A program made the translations under genes and the position numbers. A DNA stretch of 64,000 bases from NCBI GenBank assembly GCA_964498095.1, contig CAZCFY010000009.1:62001-126000 (forward strand), written 5' to 3'. Shown piece by piece: positions 51,203-59,661 of this stretch. A model generated the notes under the pieces. The model was not told the origin of the DNA and searched no databases. It worked only from the letters and a program-made list of their open reading frames with translations. The DNA comes from SG-bin7 sp964498095. GTDB lineage: Bacteria > Bdellovibrionota > Bdellovibrionia > Bdellovibrionales > SG-bin7. The stretch's first letter is position 1. Each line of letters starts with the position of its first letter.

Positions 51203-54079
51203 ATGGAAAAAACTCAAGAATTCGTCGCCCGTCATTTAGGCCCCTCTACGTCTGAAATTCAAACCATGTTAGGTACCCTTGGTTTTAAAAACCTCGATGA
51301 TCTAACTGCCGCTGCCCTCCCCGGAATCATCCGCACCAAAGAGCGCTTGCACATTGGTGAAGGTTTTACCGAAAAAGCCCTACTCAGAAAGATTCGCGCA
51401 ATGTCGCGCCAAAATAAAATTTTTAAGTCTTATATCGGGCAAGGCTATTACGGCACGATTACGCCAACGGTGATTCAGCGAAATATTCTTGAGAACCCAG
51501 GCTGGTACACGGCCTACACTCCCTACCAGGCCGAAATTTCTCAAGGCCGGATGGAAGCGCTGTTAAATTTCCAAACTATGATTATGGAGCTTACGGGTTT
51601 TGCGGTCGCAAATGCCAGCTTACTTGATGAAGCCACCGCCGCCGCCGAAGCCATGACGATGGCGTTTAACCTGCAGTCGCCAAAAAATCCCAGTCATAAA
51701 ATTTTTGTCGACCAACACACTTTCGCACAAACTATCGACGTTTTAAAAACCCGCGCCACCCCCTTAAACATCGAAGTTCAAGTCGGCAAGTTTGGCGATT
51801 TTAAATCCAGTGACAAAATCTTTGCCGCGATCGTGCAATATCCAAACTCCGTTGGCGCTATAGAAGATTATAAGAAATTCGTAACCGACGTTCATGCCGC
51901 CGGCGGCTTAGTTATTTTTGTTTGCGATATTATGGCGCTAACAATGCTTACCCCACCCAAAGAATTAGGAGCGGATATCGCAGTTGGAACCACACAACGC
52001 TTTGGCGTGCCCATGGGGTTTGGCGGACCGCATGCCGCTTACATTGCATCCTCCGAAGACTTTAAGCGCTTAATCCCGGGAAGATTTATTGGCGTATCAA
52101 AAGATGCCCACGGAAAAAATGCCCTGCGCCTAGCTCTACAAACCCGCGAACAACATATTCGCCGCGAACGCGCCACGAGTAACATCTGCACCGCCCAAGT
52201 TTTATTGGCGGTCATGGCCTCGATGTATGCCGTGTACCACGGACCCCATGGGTTAAAGCGCATTGCTACACGCATTGCTCGTACGACCGGTTTACTAAAA
52301 TCAGAATTAGAAAACCTAGGCTTTAAAGTAAAAAATCAAACTTTCTTTGATACGCTGACGGTAGAAACTCATTCCATTAACGAAATCATCAGTGAAACAC
52401 AGAAGAATGATATTAACTTGGGACTAGCCGTTAACGGGGGCGGCAACAGCAGCGGAAATTCTTTTAGCATTTCAATCGATGAAACTGTAACCATCGAAGA
52501 CGTTAATTTACTGCTTAAAGCATTAACTAAAGGGAAAACGCGTGCCTTCGCCGAGGCCGACCTCGAAAAAGCGGCTTTGGGAATTCCAAAAAACTTTTTG
52601 CGCACGTCCGAGTTTTTAAAACAAAAAGTTTTTAACCGCTTCCAATCGGAAACAGAAATGTTACGTTACATCCGCAGGCTTGAAGCCAAAGATCTTTCGC
52701 TTACGACTTCGATGATTCCTCTTGGCTCTTGCACGATGAAGTTAAATGCTAGTTCGGAAATGTATCCCATTACCTGGGGAGAGTTCTGTCATCTGCATCC
52801 CTTTGCACCTCTTGATCAGGCGCAAGGTTACATGCAATTGTTCACGGAGTTAGAAAAGTGGCTTGCCGACATCACGGGATTTCATAGCACAAGCCTGCAG
52901 CCCAATGCGGGCTCACAAGGTGAATACGCAGGTCTCTTGGTAATTCGCGCTTATCACGAAAGCCGCCGAGAAAATCACCGCAATATTTGTTTAATCCCCG
53001 CATCCGCTCACGGTACAAATCCGGCAAGCGCGGTCATGGCGGGACTTAAAGTTGTGGTCGTGGCGTGCGATTCAAATGGCAACGTGGATCTGGCGGATTT
53101 AAAAAAGAAAGCTGAAGAACATTCTAAAAATCTAGCGGCCCTGATGATTACCTATCCTTCAACTCACGGAGTTTTCGAAGAAGGTATCGTTGATATTTGT
53201 AAAACGATTCATAGTTACGGCGGCCAAGTCTATATGGATGGCGCCAACATGAATGCGCTGGTTGGCTTAAGTCGTCCCGCCGAATTGGGCGCCGACGTTG
53301 TTCATATTAATTTACATAAGACATTCTGCATTCCTCATGGCGGCGGTGGCCCCGGCATGGGCCCTATTTGCGTCGCAAAACACTTAGCGGAATTTTTACC
53401 AGGTCACAGTGTGGTGAAATCTCTAAATCGCGGTAAAAGTATTGGCGCGGTATCTGCCGCCCCCTGGGGAAGCGCGGGAATTTTACCGATCTCTTGGGCG
53501 TACATTCAAATGATGGGAGACGCCGGACTTAAAATCGCTACGCAAGTAGCGATTCTAAACGCGAATTATGTCGCCAAAAAACTTTCGACTTATTTTCCTG
53601 TCCTTTATAAAGGTGCCGGCGGTTGTGTGGCGCACGAATGTATTTTAGATCTGCGACCCATTAAAGCCGACACCGGAATTTCTGTGGACGACGTAGCCAA
53701 ACGCTTAATGGATTACGGATTCCATGCGCCGACTATGTCCTTCCCCGTGGCGGGAACGTTAATGATTGAACCCACAGAGAGTGAATCTCTTTATGAGCTT
53801 GATCGCTTTTGCGATGCGATGATTAGCATCTACAATGAGATTCAAGAAGTGGCGCAAGGAAAAGTCGACAAAGCAAATAATCCATTGGTGAATGCCCCGC
53901 ACACGGCTCCCGTGGTAATGAGCGATAAGTGGGACCGTCCCTACTCGCGCGAGAAAGCCGCGTTTCCAAAACCCTGGCTGCTCGAGCACAAGTACTGGCC
54001 AACGGTTTCCCGCGTGGATAATGCCTATGGCGATAAGAACTTTATTTGTTCCTGCGAGCCGATTGAGTCGTATCAGTAA
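51203..54079 (+). CDS. gcvP: Glycine dehydrogenase (decarboxylating), P-protein
   Basis: A 958-residue, single-chain P-protein. Both halves are present, each with the PLP-fold. N-half: GYYGTITPTVIQRNILENPG and YQAEISQGRMEAL. C-half: LGSCTMKLNASSEM, SAHGTNPASAVMAG and the cofactor Lys in HINLHKTFCIPHGGGGPG. It decarboxylates glycine and passes the aminomethyl group to the H-protein. gcvT and gcvH are not in this window, so they must lie elsewhere. Confidence 0.97.
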   Translation: MEKTQEFVARHLGPSTSEIQTMLGTLGFKNLDDLTAAALPGIIRTKERLHIGEGFTEKALLRKIRAMSRQNKIFKSYIGQGYYGTITPTVIQRNILENPGWYTAYTPYQAEISQGRMEALLNFQTMIMELTGFAVANASLLDEATAAAEAMTMAFNLQSPKNPSHKIFVDQHTFAQTIDVLKTRATPLNIEVQVGKFGDFKSSDKIFAAIVQYPNSVGAIEDYKKFVTDVHAAGGLVIFVCDIMALTMLTPPKELGADIAVGTTQRFGVPMGFGGPHAAYIASSEDFKRLIPGRFIGVSKDAHGKNALRLALQTREQHIRRERATSNICTAQVLLAVMASMYAVYHGPHGLKRIATRIARTTGLLKSELENLGFKVKNQTFFDTLTVETHSINEIISETQKNDINLGLAVNGGGNSSGNSFSISIDETVTIEDVNLLLKALTKGKTRAFAEADLEKAALGIPKNFLRTSEFLKQKVFNRFQSETEMLRYIRRLEAKDLSLTTSMIPLGSCTMKLNASSEMYPITWGEFCHLHPFAPLDQAQGYMQLFTELEKWLADITGFHSTSLQPNAGSQGEYAGLLVIRAYHESRRENHRNICLIPASAHGTNPASAVMAGLKVVVVACDSNGNVDLADLKKKAEEHSKNLAALMITYPSTHGVFEEGIVDICKTIHSYGGQVYMDGANMNALVGLSRPAELGADVVHINLHKTFCIPHGGGGPGMGPICVAKHLAEFLPGHSVVKSLNRGKSIGAVSAAPWGSAGILPISWAYIQMMGDAGLKIATQVAILNANYVAKKLSTYFPVLYKGAGGCVAHECILDLRPIKADTGISVDDVAKRLMDYGFHAPTMSFPVAGTLMIEPTESESLYELDRFCDAMISIYNEIQEVAQGKVDKANNPLVNAPHTAPVVMSDKWDRPYSREKAAFPKPWLLEHKYWPTVSRVDNAYGDKNFICSCEPIESYQ

Positions 54080-54110
54080 AGCGTATCAGTAAATTCGATT
54101 CCTTGGCCTT

Positions 54111-54144
54111 CACTTCCGGCGCCGGAAGTGAAGTGAAGTGAAGT
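54111..54144. repeat. TCCGGCGCCGGA element copy 5 plus (GAAGT)4
   Basis: The 20-bp palindrome CACTTCCGGCGCCGGAAGTG (54111-54130) overlaps four tandem GAAGT units (54125-54144). Intergenic, 31 nt after gcvP. Confidence 0.92.
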
Positions 54145-54225
54145 AATTTGAAGCACCGAAATTTATTCTATTGTCAGTTTAATATTAAATAAAATTTCAG
54201 TAAGTCTTTCGACTTCACCAGTTTA

Positions 54226-55242
54226 TTAAACTTCAACTAAAATAACGTCGTCCTTACTCACGCGTAGCTCATTGCCCGCGACTTTTGGAGCGCCATTAAC
54301 TTTTACGCGGCTCCCTCTCTTCCACTCGGGGGCGTCGCCGTCGCGTTTTAGCCAGGCAAGGTATTCGCGGCGGTCAGAGCGGCAAATAAGTTGGCGGGAT
54401 TTTCCTTTTTCTTTTAGCAAATCACCGGTAAGGCGGGCTTGCTTTGAGAGTACTTCCGGCGCCGGACTGCGGCTGGCCAGTAAATAAGAGTAAGTCAGCG
54501 TCCTGTTTTTTATTGGTAGGTGATTTTCAATTTTCTGAAACCACTGGGGCTGCTCCCAGAACTCCCGCGTATGGCACCAATCGGTTTTTGATTCCTTTAA
54601 AAGAGGACACTCTAACTGGTGCGTACATGGAGCCCAAATAAAATAGCCCTGTTCAATTAATTTCTTGCGTAGCTCAAGAACCTTACGTCCCGTGGCTCGA
54701 TCAGAAGGTTCCATGATTAAGAGGCGATCATAGGAAAACATCCACTCCGGGACTTCACTTAATTCATTGAGCGAATACGACATGCAAAGAATTTGATTTT
54801 TCGCTTTTTCGATTTCTTTTATGTCGCGATACCACTTTGACTTGGAATTAGGAACAAGCTTGGGAAACAAATCAGCGCAAACTTCCGACGCTTCGACACA
54901 ATGGGATTTTAAATTTAAACTTTCATCTAGACATGCAACCAAAGGACTTAATCCCGCCCCAAAATCTATAATCTCATCACCTTTATTTAAAAAACCAAGG
55001 CGAGTGGCTTCGCCAAGTAAGGCCGATGAACGAATATAATTAAGCGGAAAATAATAGGCCAAATGCGCCGCGACCGTACTCGATTTATGCCACGGCGTTG
55101 GCTTTCCTGATTCATGGATATAGAAATCCGAAAGTTCTAGAATAGCTTCTGATAATTTTGTCGTTTTACTCAAACTCAGAGATTGCTCGGCAAGCAAGCT
55201 ATCAATGCGCTCTTCAAATTCATTTGGCAGACGATATAACAT
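54226..55242 (-). CDS. Rsm22-family small-subunit rRNA methyltransferase
   Basis: About 338 residues. SAM-binding Rossmann motif IIDFGAGLSPLVACLDESL, then LCMSYSLNEL and LLIMEPSDRATG. The C-terminal Cys-rich APCTHQLECPL and DWCH are the metal/cluster-binding portion of the Rsm22 family. The family is linked to small-ribosomal-subunit maturation. A copy of the PAPEV element interrupts it at about residues 259-264 (LASRSPAPEVLSKQ). The start was set at 55242 since the longer frame begins within a TATAAT box. Confidence 0.82.
   Translation of the reverse strand: MLYRLPNEFEERIDSLLAEQSLSLSKTTKLSEAILELSDFYIHESGKPTPWHKSSTVAAHLAYYFPLNYIRSSALLGEATRLGFLNKGDEIIDFGAGLSPLVACLDESLNLKSHCVEASEVCADLFPKLVPNSKSKWYRDIKEIEKAKNQILCMSYSLNELSEVPEWMFSYDRLLIMEPSDRATGRKVLELRKKLIEQGYFIWAPCTHQLECPLLKESKTDWCHTREFWEQPQWFQKIENHLPIKNRTLTYSYLLASRSPAPEVLSKQARLTGDLLKEKGKSRQLICRSDRREYLAWLKRDGDAPEWKRGSRVKVNGAPKVAGNELRVSKDDVILVEV
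54452..54466. repeat. TCCGGCGCCGGA element, copy 6 (inside Rsm22 gene)
   Basis: ACTTCCGGCGCCGGA; on the minus strand it encodes SPAPEV in the Rsm22 frame. Confidence 0.88.
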
Positions 55243-55260
55243 GATTTGGAGGTTTACTGC

Positions 55261-55266
55261 ATTATA
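55261..55266 (-). promoter_or_regulatory. -10 box of Rsm22 gene
   Basis: TATAAT on the minus strand, 18 nt before the ATG. TTTAAC lies about 15 nt upstream as a weak -35. Confidence 0.45.
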
Positions 55267-55358
55267 AGCCATGCCGCAAATGTTAAATTGGTTGTCACCA
55301 CTAATGCCTTTAGTAATATAAAGCCATTCATCTTGGCTTTATTAAGAGGAGAAGAGTT

Positions 55359-56204
55359 ATGTTTGGAGTTATCGGCGGCACTGGTTTTGAAAAGTGTGAG
55401 GGCTTCGAAATTTTAGAAAACCTAGATCGCGAAACTCCCTTTGGACCGGCTTCTTCTTATTTTAAACGCGTTAAAATCGGCGGCACCGAATGTTTATATT
55501 TGTCCCGCCACGGCGAACATCACGAGAAACTGCCGACCGAAGTTAATTACCGCGCTAATATTTTTGCGCTTAAACGCTGGGGGGCCGCACGTTTAGTAGC
55601 CTTTTCGGCCGTCGGTAGCCTTGAACAGCAGTGTAAACCCGGTGACGTCGCGGTTATTAATCAATACATCGACCGCACCAAAGGAATTCGCGCCCACACT
55701 TTTTGCGGCGAAGGCATTATTGGCCATGTTTCGTTAGCCCACCCGGCCTGCCCGGCGCTAACGGATGTCGTGCGTGAAATGGAACCCGAGTGTGAGCATA
55801 AAATTCATTTTGATAAAACTTATGTTTGTATCGAAGGGCCGTATTTTTCTACGCATGCCGAATCTGTCGGTTACCAAAAACTTGGCGCGCAAATCATCGG
55901 GATGACACAGTTCCCAGAGTTTGCCTTAGCGCGCGAAGCTGGACTTTGTTATTTACCCGTTTGCTTTGTGACCGATTATGATTGTTGGGATTTAAGTATC
56001 GAGCACGTTACCCAAGCGGAAGTTATGCGAATTCTAAAGGAAAACACTGCCAAAGGTTTTCGACTGCTAGAGAAAATCGTAAATACCGACGAAGATAACA
56101 TCGAAGACTGTAAATGCTACGCTAACGGTTTAAAGTCAGGTTTGCTTTCGCCAATAACTTCTCTCAGCGACACCCAGAAAAAGTGGATGTCGGTGATTTA
56201 TTGA
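55359..56204 (+). CDS. mtnP: S-methyl-5'-thioadenosine/purine nucleoside phosphorylase
   Basis: A 281-residue phosphorylase. MFGVIGGTGFEKCEGFEIL, FGPASSYF, YLSRHGEHHEKLP, VNYRANIFALKRWGAARL and VAFSAVGSLEQQ, then EGPYFSTHAESVGYQ and IIGMTQFPEFALAREAGL, which holds the Met-Thr substrate region typical of MtnP-type enzymes. It cleaves methylthioadenosine from polyamine and SAM chemistry. Start after GAGGAGAAGAGTT. Confidence 0.9.
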   Translation: MFGVIGGTGFEKCEGFEILENLDRETPFGPASSYFKRVKIGGTECLYLSRHGEHHEKLPTEVNYRANIFALKRWGAARLVAFSAVGSLEQQCKPGDVAVINQYIDRTKGIRAHTFCGEGIIGHVSLAHPACPALTDVVREMEPECEHKIHFDKTYVCIEGPYFSTHAESVGYQKLGAQIIGMTQFPEFALAREAGLCYLPVCFVTDYDCWDLSIEHVTQAEVMRILKENTAKGFRLLEKIVNTDEDNIEDCKCYANGLKSGLLSPITSLSDTQKKWMSVIY

Positions 56205-56228
56205 TCGAACTTTTTAGAATCACTAAAT

Positions 56229-57137
56229 TTAAAGCGGTGCCTCGGCGCCAACCAACCGGTCCTTTATAAACTGATAAGTCCGCAAATGATAGCGGGTCCA
56301 TTCGGGGGCGACTAATTCGTTCCAGCGCGAAGCGACCGCGCCCAAACGATGGACGGCGACCCCCGGGGACAAATGAGATAAGAATAAACATACGCGTTCG
56401 GCATAGACTTCGAGACTTAACGGCGAAAACTCGCCGCGACGGTAGACATTCTCTAATTCGGTGCCTTTGAGCACATGGAGGTTGTGTAATTTTACGCTAT
56501 GGATCCCCAAAGAGTTTACCAACTCCGCGGTAGCGATGATTTCCTCGCGTGTTTCCTGCGGCAAACCAAAAATCAGATGTATCCCCACGTCTAGCCCGCG
56601 AATTTGCGTGCACTGAGAAATCGTATTCATGGCGCTTAGGGAGTCGTGCCCGCGGCGCAAAAATTCCAAGTGGTGATCAAAAAAGCTCTGTACCCCAAAC
56701 TCAACGCTAAAATAGGTTTTCGCCGCATATTCTTCCCATAAACGCAAAAGGGCGGGGGAAACACAATCCGTGCGCGTACCGACAACAATACCAACGACAC
56801 CTGGCTCAGCCAGAGCAATATCGAAATACTCGCGTAGCTTTTCGACGGCCATAAAGGTACTGGTATAAGCTTGAAAATAAACCAAAAATTTTGTCGCCTT
56901 ATTTTTTTCGGCTTTTATTTTTCTCACTTCCCTAATTTGCTCAAAGACCGAAGCTTTCTGTTTTGTTTCGTAAGCTGCCGAACCCCACTCATCACAAAAG
57001 ACGCAGGTTTTCATGCCTTTAAGGCCCAAGCGGTTGGGACAAGTATCGACAATGCTTACAGGAATCTTAGCGACCTTGGCGCCAAAGCGCTCTTTATAAT
57101 ATTTACTTATTGGGTAGTAAGGTTCTCTTGCCGCCAT
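56229..57137 (-). CDS. Radical SAM protein, YhcC-like (TIGR01212)
   Basis: A 302-residue radical SAM enzyme. The cluster motif is spread as CPNRLGLKGMKTCVFCDEWG (C-x9-C-x2-C), the spacing of the YhcC family. Further family segments: YFQAYTSTF, VGIVVGTRTDCVSP, EFGVQSFFDHHLEFLRRGHD and VGIHLIFGLPQETREE. Related to the Elp3-like radical SAM proteins, but its substrate is unknown. Divergent from the MnmC-like gene by 33 nt. Confidence 0.87.
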   Translation of the reverse strand: MAAREPYYPISKYYKERFGAKVAKIPVSIVDTCPNRLGLKGMKTCVFCDEWGSAAYETKQKASVFEQIREVRKIKAEKNKATKFLVYFQAYTSTFMAVEKLREYFDIALAEPGVVGIVVGTRTDCVSPALLRLWEEYAAKTYFSVEFGVQSFFDHHLEFLRRGHDSLSAMNTISQCTQIRGLDVGIHLIFGLPQETREEIIATAELVNSLGIHSVKLHNLHVLKGTELENVYRRGEFSPLSLEVYAERVCLFLSHLSPGVAVHRLGAVASRWNELVAPEWTRYHLRTYQFIKDRLVGAEAPL

Positions 57138-57170
57138 TGAGCGAAAATAGTAAGTTCCTAAACACTGTCA

Positions 57171-57875
57171 ATGGAAACTTATCAAACACTTATTACGCAA
57201 GATGGCTCCCCTACTTTAATAGATCCTAACTCGGGTCAAGCTATGCATGCGGTCGAAGGCGCGCTCGAAGAAACACTTTATATTTATGGCGAGGCCTATA
57301 AACGCTCGCGCCAAATGAGTGCCAAACCCGAAGTTTGCATCGTCGGTTTAGGCTTAGGTTACATTGAACTGGCGATTTTAGCCGAGTGGCTTACTGGATA
57401 TAATTTAGATTCTGCTCCGCAATTTCACTCTTACGAATCGGATTTGGAATTGCGCGATAACTTTACCCGCTGGTTAACCGGGACGCCCAACGCAAACCTA
57501 GAAAAAGTCTTAAAGTTAGTTGCCGCAAAATTTGGTTTAACCGCCAGAGATTTAAAAGATGTAGCATTAGATTCTTATTCGCGTTTTCATTGGCAAATTC
57601 ATGGCGCCCTAAACCTTGCAACCCCGGTACCCGCCCAGTTTGGCTTAATTTGTTACGATCCCTTTAGTACGGCGGCCAACCCTGATTTGTGGACGGAAGA
57701 ATGGTTAAATTATTTTCTAAAAAACTTTGCCGGCACGCCTTGTGTTTTTAGTACCTACGCCGCTAATGGGCGGCTAAAGAGAAGCCTAGCGGCAAATGAT
57801 TTTCATTTAGATTCACGGCCGGGTTTCAAAATGAAACGTGAATCTACCCTCGCATTTCGTCCTGTTTCAGTTTGA
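57171..57875 (+). CDS. MnmC-like tRNA (U34) methyltransferase domain
   Basis: A 234-residue stand-alone version of the MnmC methyltransferase domain (MnmD type). N-terminal LITQDGSPTLIDPNSGQAMH and ALEETLYIYGEAY; SAM motif VCIVGLGLGYIELAIL; the late YDPFSTAANPDLWTEEW and FSTYAANGRLKRSL are diagnostic. It would methylate aminomethyl-thiouridine in the wobble position of tRNA. The oxidase domain of full MnmC is absent. Confidence 0.85.
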   Translation: METYQTLITQDGSPTLIDPNSGQAMHAVEGALEETLYIYGEAYKRSRQMSAKPEVCIVGLGLGYIELAILAEWLTGYNLDSAPQFHSYESDLELRDNFTRWLTGTPNANLEKVLKLVAAKFGLTARDLKDVALDSYSRFHWQIHGALNLATPVPAQFGLICYDPFSTAANPDLWTEEWLNYFLKNFAGTPCVFSTYAANGRLKRSLAANDFHLDSRPGFKMKRESTLAFRPVSV

Positions 57876-58014
57876 AACAAAATCGTAGTCGGTTGAAATA
57901 ACTCAGTAAATCCTTAACTTAAACTTAGTGTGTTTAACCTAAAATTTAGGACAAACGTCTTAATATCGTTGGTCTTTTCGCCGAAGAGTTAGACAGAGAG
58001 GAACGTAGGGTAAA

Positions 58015-59205
58015 ATGAGTTCGCAAATTCACGATCAAGGACAAGATCGCGCTTTTCACGTGGCTATATTAGCAGCGGCGCCTGGGGATTTGCAGCCGAT
58101 CGTGCGCTATTTAGAAAAGCGTAACTGGAAAGTAACAACCTTTGATGCCTTCAATGAGCTGGCGAAATATCTAATTGATACGCCTCCCGATTATGTGCTT
58201 TTAAGCTTCAGTATCCCGCTTCCGGAGATCACTAAGTACCCGCAAATTATTTGGAACAAATTTAAAGTCCCAACAATTCCCTTTGGTGAGTCGACCGATA
58301 ATCATACCGTAGGTTTGCTGCGGGCCTTTGGACATGATGCCTTATTGCCGCCCATCAGTGGTCCGTTGGTTTATTCCAAAATCGCCGGTGCGGCCAGTGG
58401 TGATCTCAATCAAAAAATTCATGTTTCATCTTCGGCGCCCATTGAGGAAAATTTAGAAGTCCACAACCGGCCACAATCAGAAGAAAAAAAACTAAATTTA
58501 AACCGTAAATACAAGGAAGAAGAAAAACAATTTTTTGGACAGCTCGAAAATTCATTGTCGCAGGCGTGTGAAGCTAGAAACGATATCGCTACTCCCGTCA
58601 CGCGCACCAAGAAATTAACAGTTCTGCCGATTTCCGACGGAATGTTCACAGGTATGCTAGTATTTGTGATGGGCGATGAAGATTCCGTCGACCCTATGCT
58701 CATAAACAGCATGCGCGAAAAGCTCGGCAACCTTAATACCTTTATTAAATTCGACGGTATAATGACTAAGTCTCTTAATATAGAAATTGACGAAGTTGAC
58801 TTTAATTTATGGACTTCGCATAAAGCGCGCTTTGTATCGCGCGCCGAGCACCGGGGCAAAGAAGTTATGATGGCTTTTTTTGAAATGGATAAAAAGCTCG
58901 TGCAAATCGCGCCTTCGATTGATCCGAAAATGGCCAAGATCAATGTCGAAAGCATTACACCCAACGTCGCAATTGATTTTGATGCTTACCTTTACTTACA
59001 GTCGAACCAGAAATTTCTTAAGTATCTTCACTCGGGCACGCGCGTAAGTGTCACGCAATTACAAAGCTTAAAGGAACGCGAGATAGATTCCTTTCATATC
59101 GATAAAACAGATCAAGGAACCTATCACGCCTATGTCGCCAAAAATTATCTCAACGCCACGATTTCTTCGGGCCAATCTTATTTAAAGGAAGACGACGAAG
59201 ACTAA
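58015..59205 (+). CDS. Pseudo-receiver protein of unknown function
   Basis: A 396-residue cytoplasmic protein. Residues about 14-125 have the receiver fold outline (VAILAAAPGDLQPIVRYLEK, DYVLLSFSIPLPEI) but a Ser stands in the phosphorylated-Asp position, and the conserved Lys is replaced in ALLPPISG. A charged linker and two more alpha/beta stretches follow (TVLPISDGMFTGMLVFVMGD, SITPNVAIDFDAYLYL). It may signal without phosphorylation. Start after GAGGAACGTAGGGTAAA. The 3' end overlaps the convergent rhodanese stop by 4 nt. Confidence 0.65.
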   Translation: MSSQIHDQGQDRAFHVAILAAAPGDLQPIVRYLEKRNWKVTTFDAFNELAKYLIDTPPDYVLLSFSIPLPEITKYPQIIWNKFKVPTIPFGESTDNHTVGLLRAFGHDALLPPISGPLVYSKIAGAASGDLNQKIHVSSSAPIEENLEVHNRPQSEEKKLNLNRKYKEEEKQFFGQLENSLSQACEARNDIATPVTRTKKLTVLPISDGMFTGMLVFVMGDEDSVDPMLINSMREKLGNLNTFIKFDGIMTKSLNIEIDEVDFNLWTSHKARFVSRAEHRGKEVMMAFFEMDKKLVQIAPSIDPKMAKINVESITPNVAIDFDAYLYLQSNQKFLKYLHSGTRVSVTQLQSLKEREIDSFHIDKTDQGTYHAYVAKNYLNATISSGQSYLKEDDED

Positions 59206-59627
59206 GACTGGCATTTCTCCATTAAATTTTCATCATAATATTCGCCGACGCCACCAAGATTTTGTAGGTTAGTGTAACCCTCTTCTTGCAATGCTTTAAG
59301 GGCGCGTCCGGCGCGGCCCCCCACGGCACAGTAAATTGCAATTTTAGCGTCTTTATTGTTTTTGGTAATCTCGCTTATACGTTTTAAAGCCTCCGGGGAT
59401 TTAGAAGTAATCTCCTTTACAAGGATGCGGTGAGCGCCCTTTACATAACCTTGGCAAGCCTCTTCCCGCACGTCAATAACGGCAATACCTTTGGAAATCA
59501 TTTTTGCCGCCGACTCCACCATTTCCCTGCCTTTCATAAGATTTCCTCCGCGCGCATAACGGAAACCGCCCAATATAGCGAGGCCGATAACACTCAATAT
59601 AACTAAACCTTGCATATATCCTTGCAT
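59202..59627 (-). CDS. Membrane-anchored rhodanese-like protein
   Basis: A 141-residue protein. The ATG follows GGGGGATTTTTTAT. One N-terminal membrane segment (GLVILSVIGLAILGGFRYA) and then a rhodanese domain: VIDVREEACQGYVKGAH and loop CAVGGRAGRAL with the active Cys. The C-terminus LGGVGEYYDENLMEKC matches the rhodanese at 11082. The two are paralogues with different anchors: free signal peptide there, membrane helix here. Confidence 0.87.
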   Translation of the reverse strand: MQGYMQGLVILSVIGLAILGGFRYARGGNLMKGREMVESAAKMISKGIAVIDVREEACQGYVKGAHRILVKEITSKSPEALKRISEITKNNKDAKIAIYCAVGGRAGRALKALQEEGYTNLQNLGGVGEYYDENLMEKCQS

Positions 59628-59661
59628 ATAAAAAATCCCCCTTCTAAGATTCTTGGTGAGC

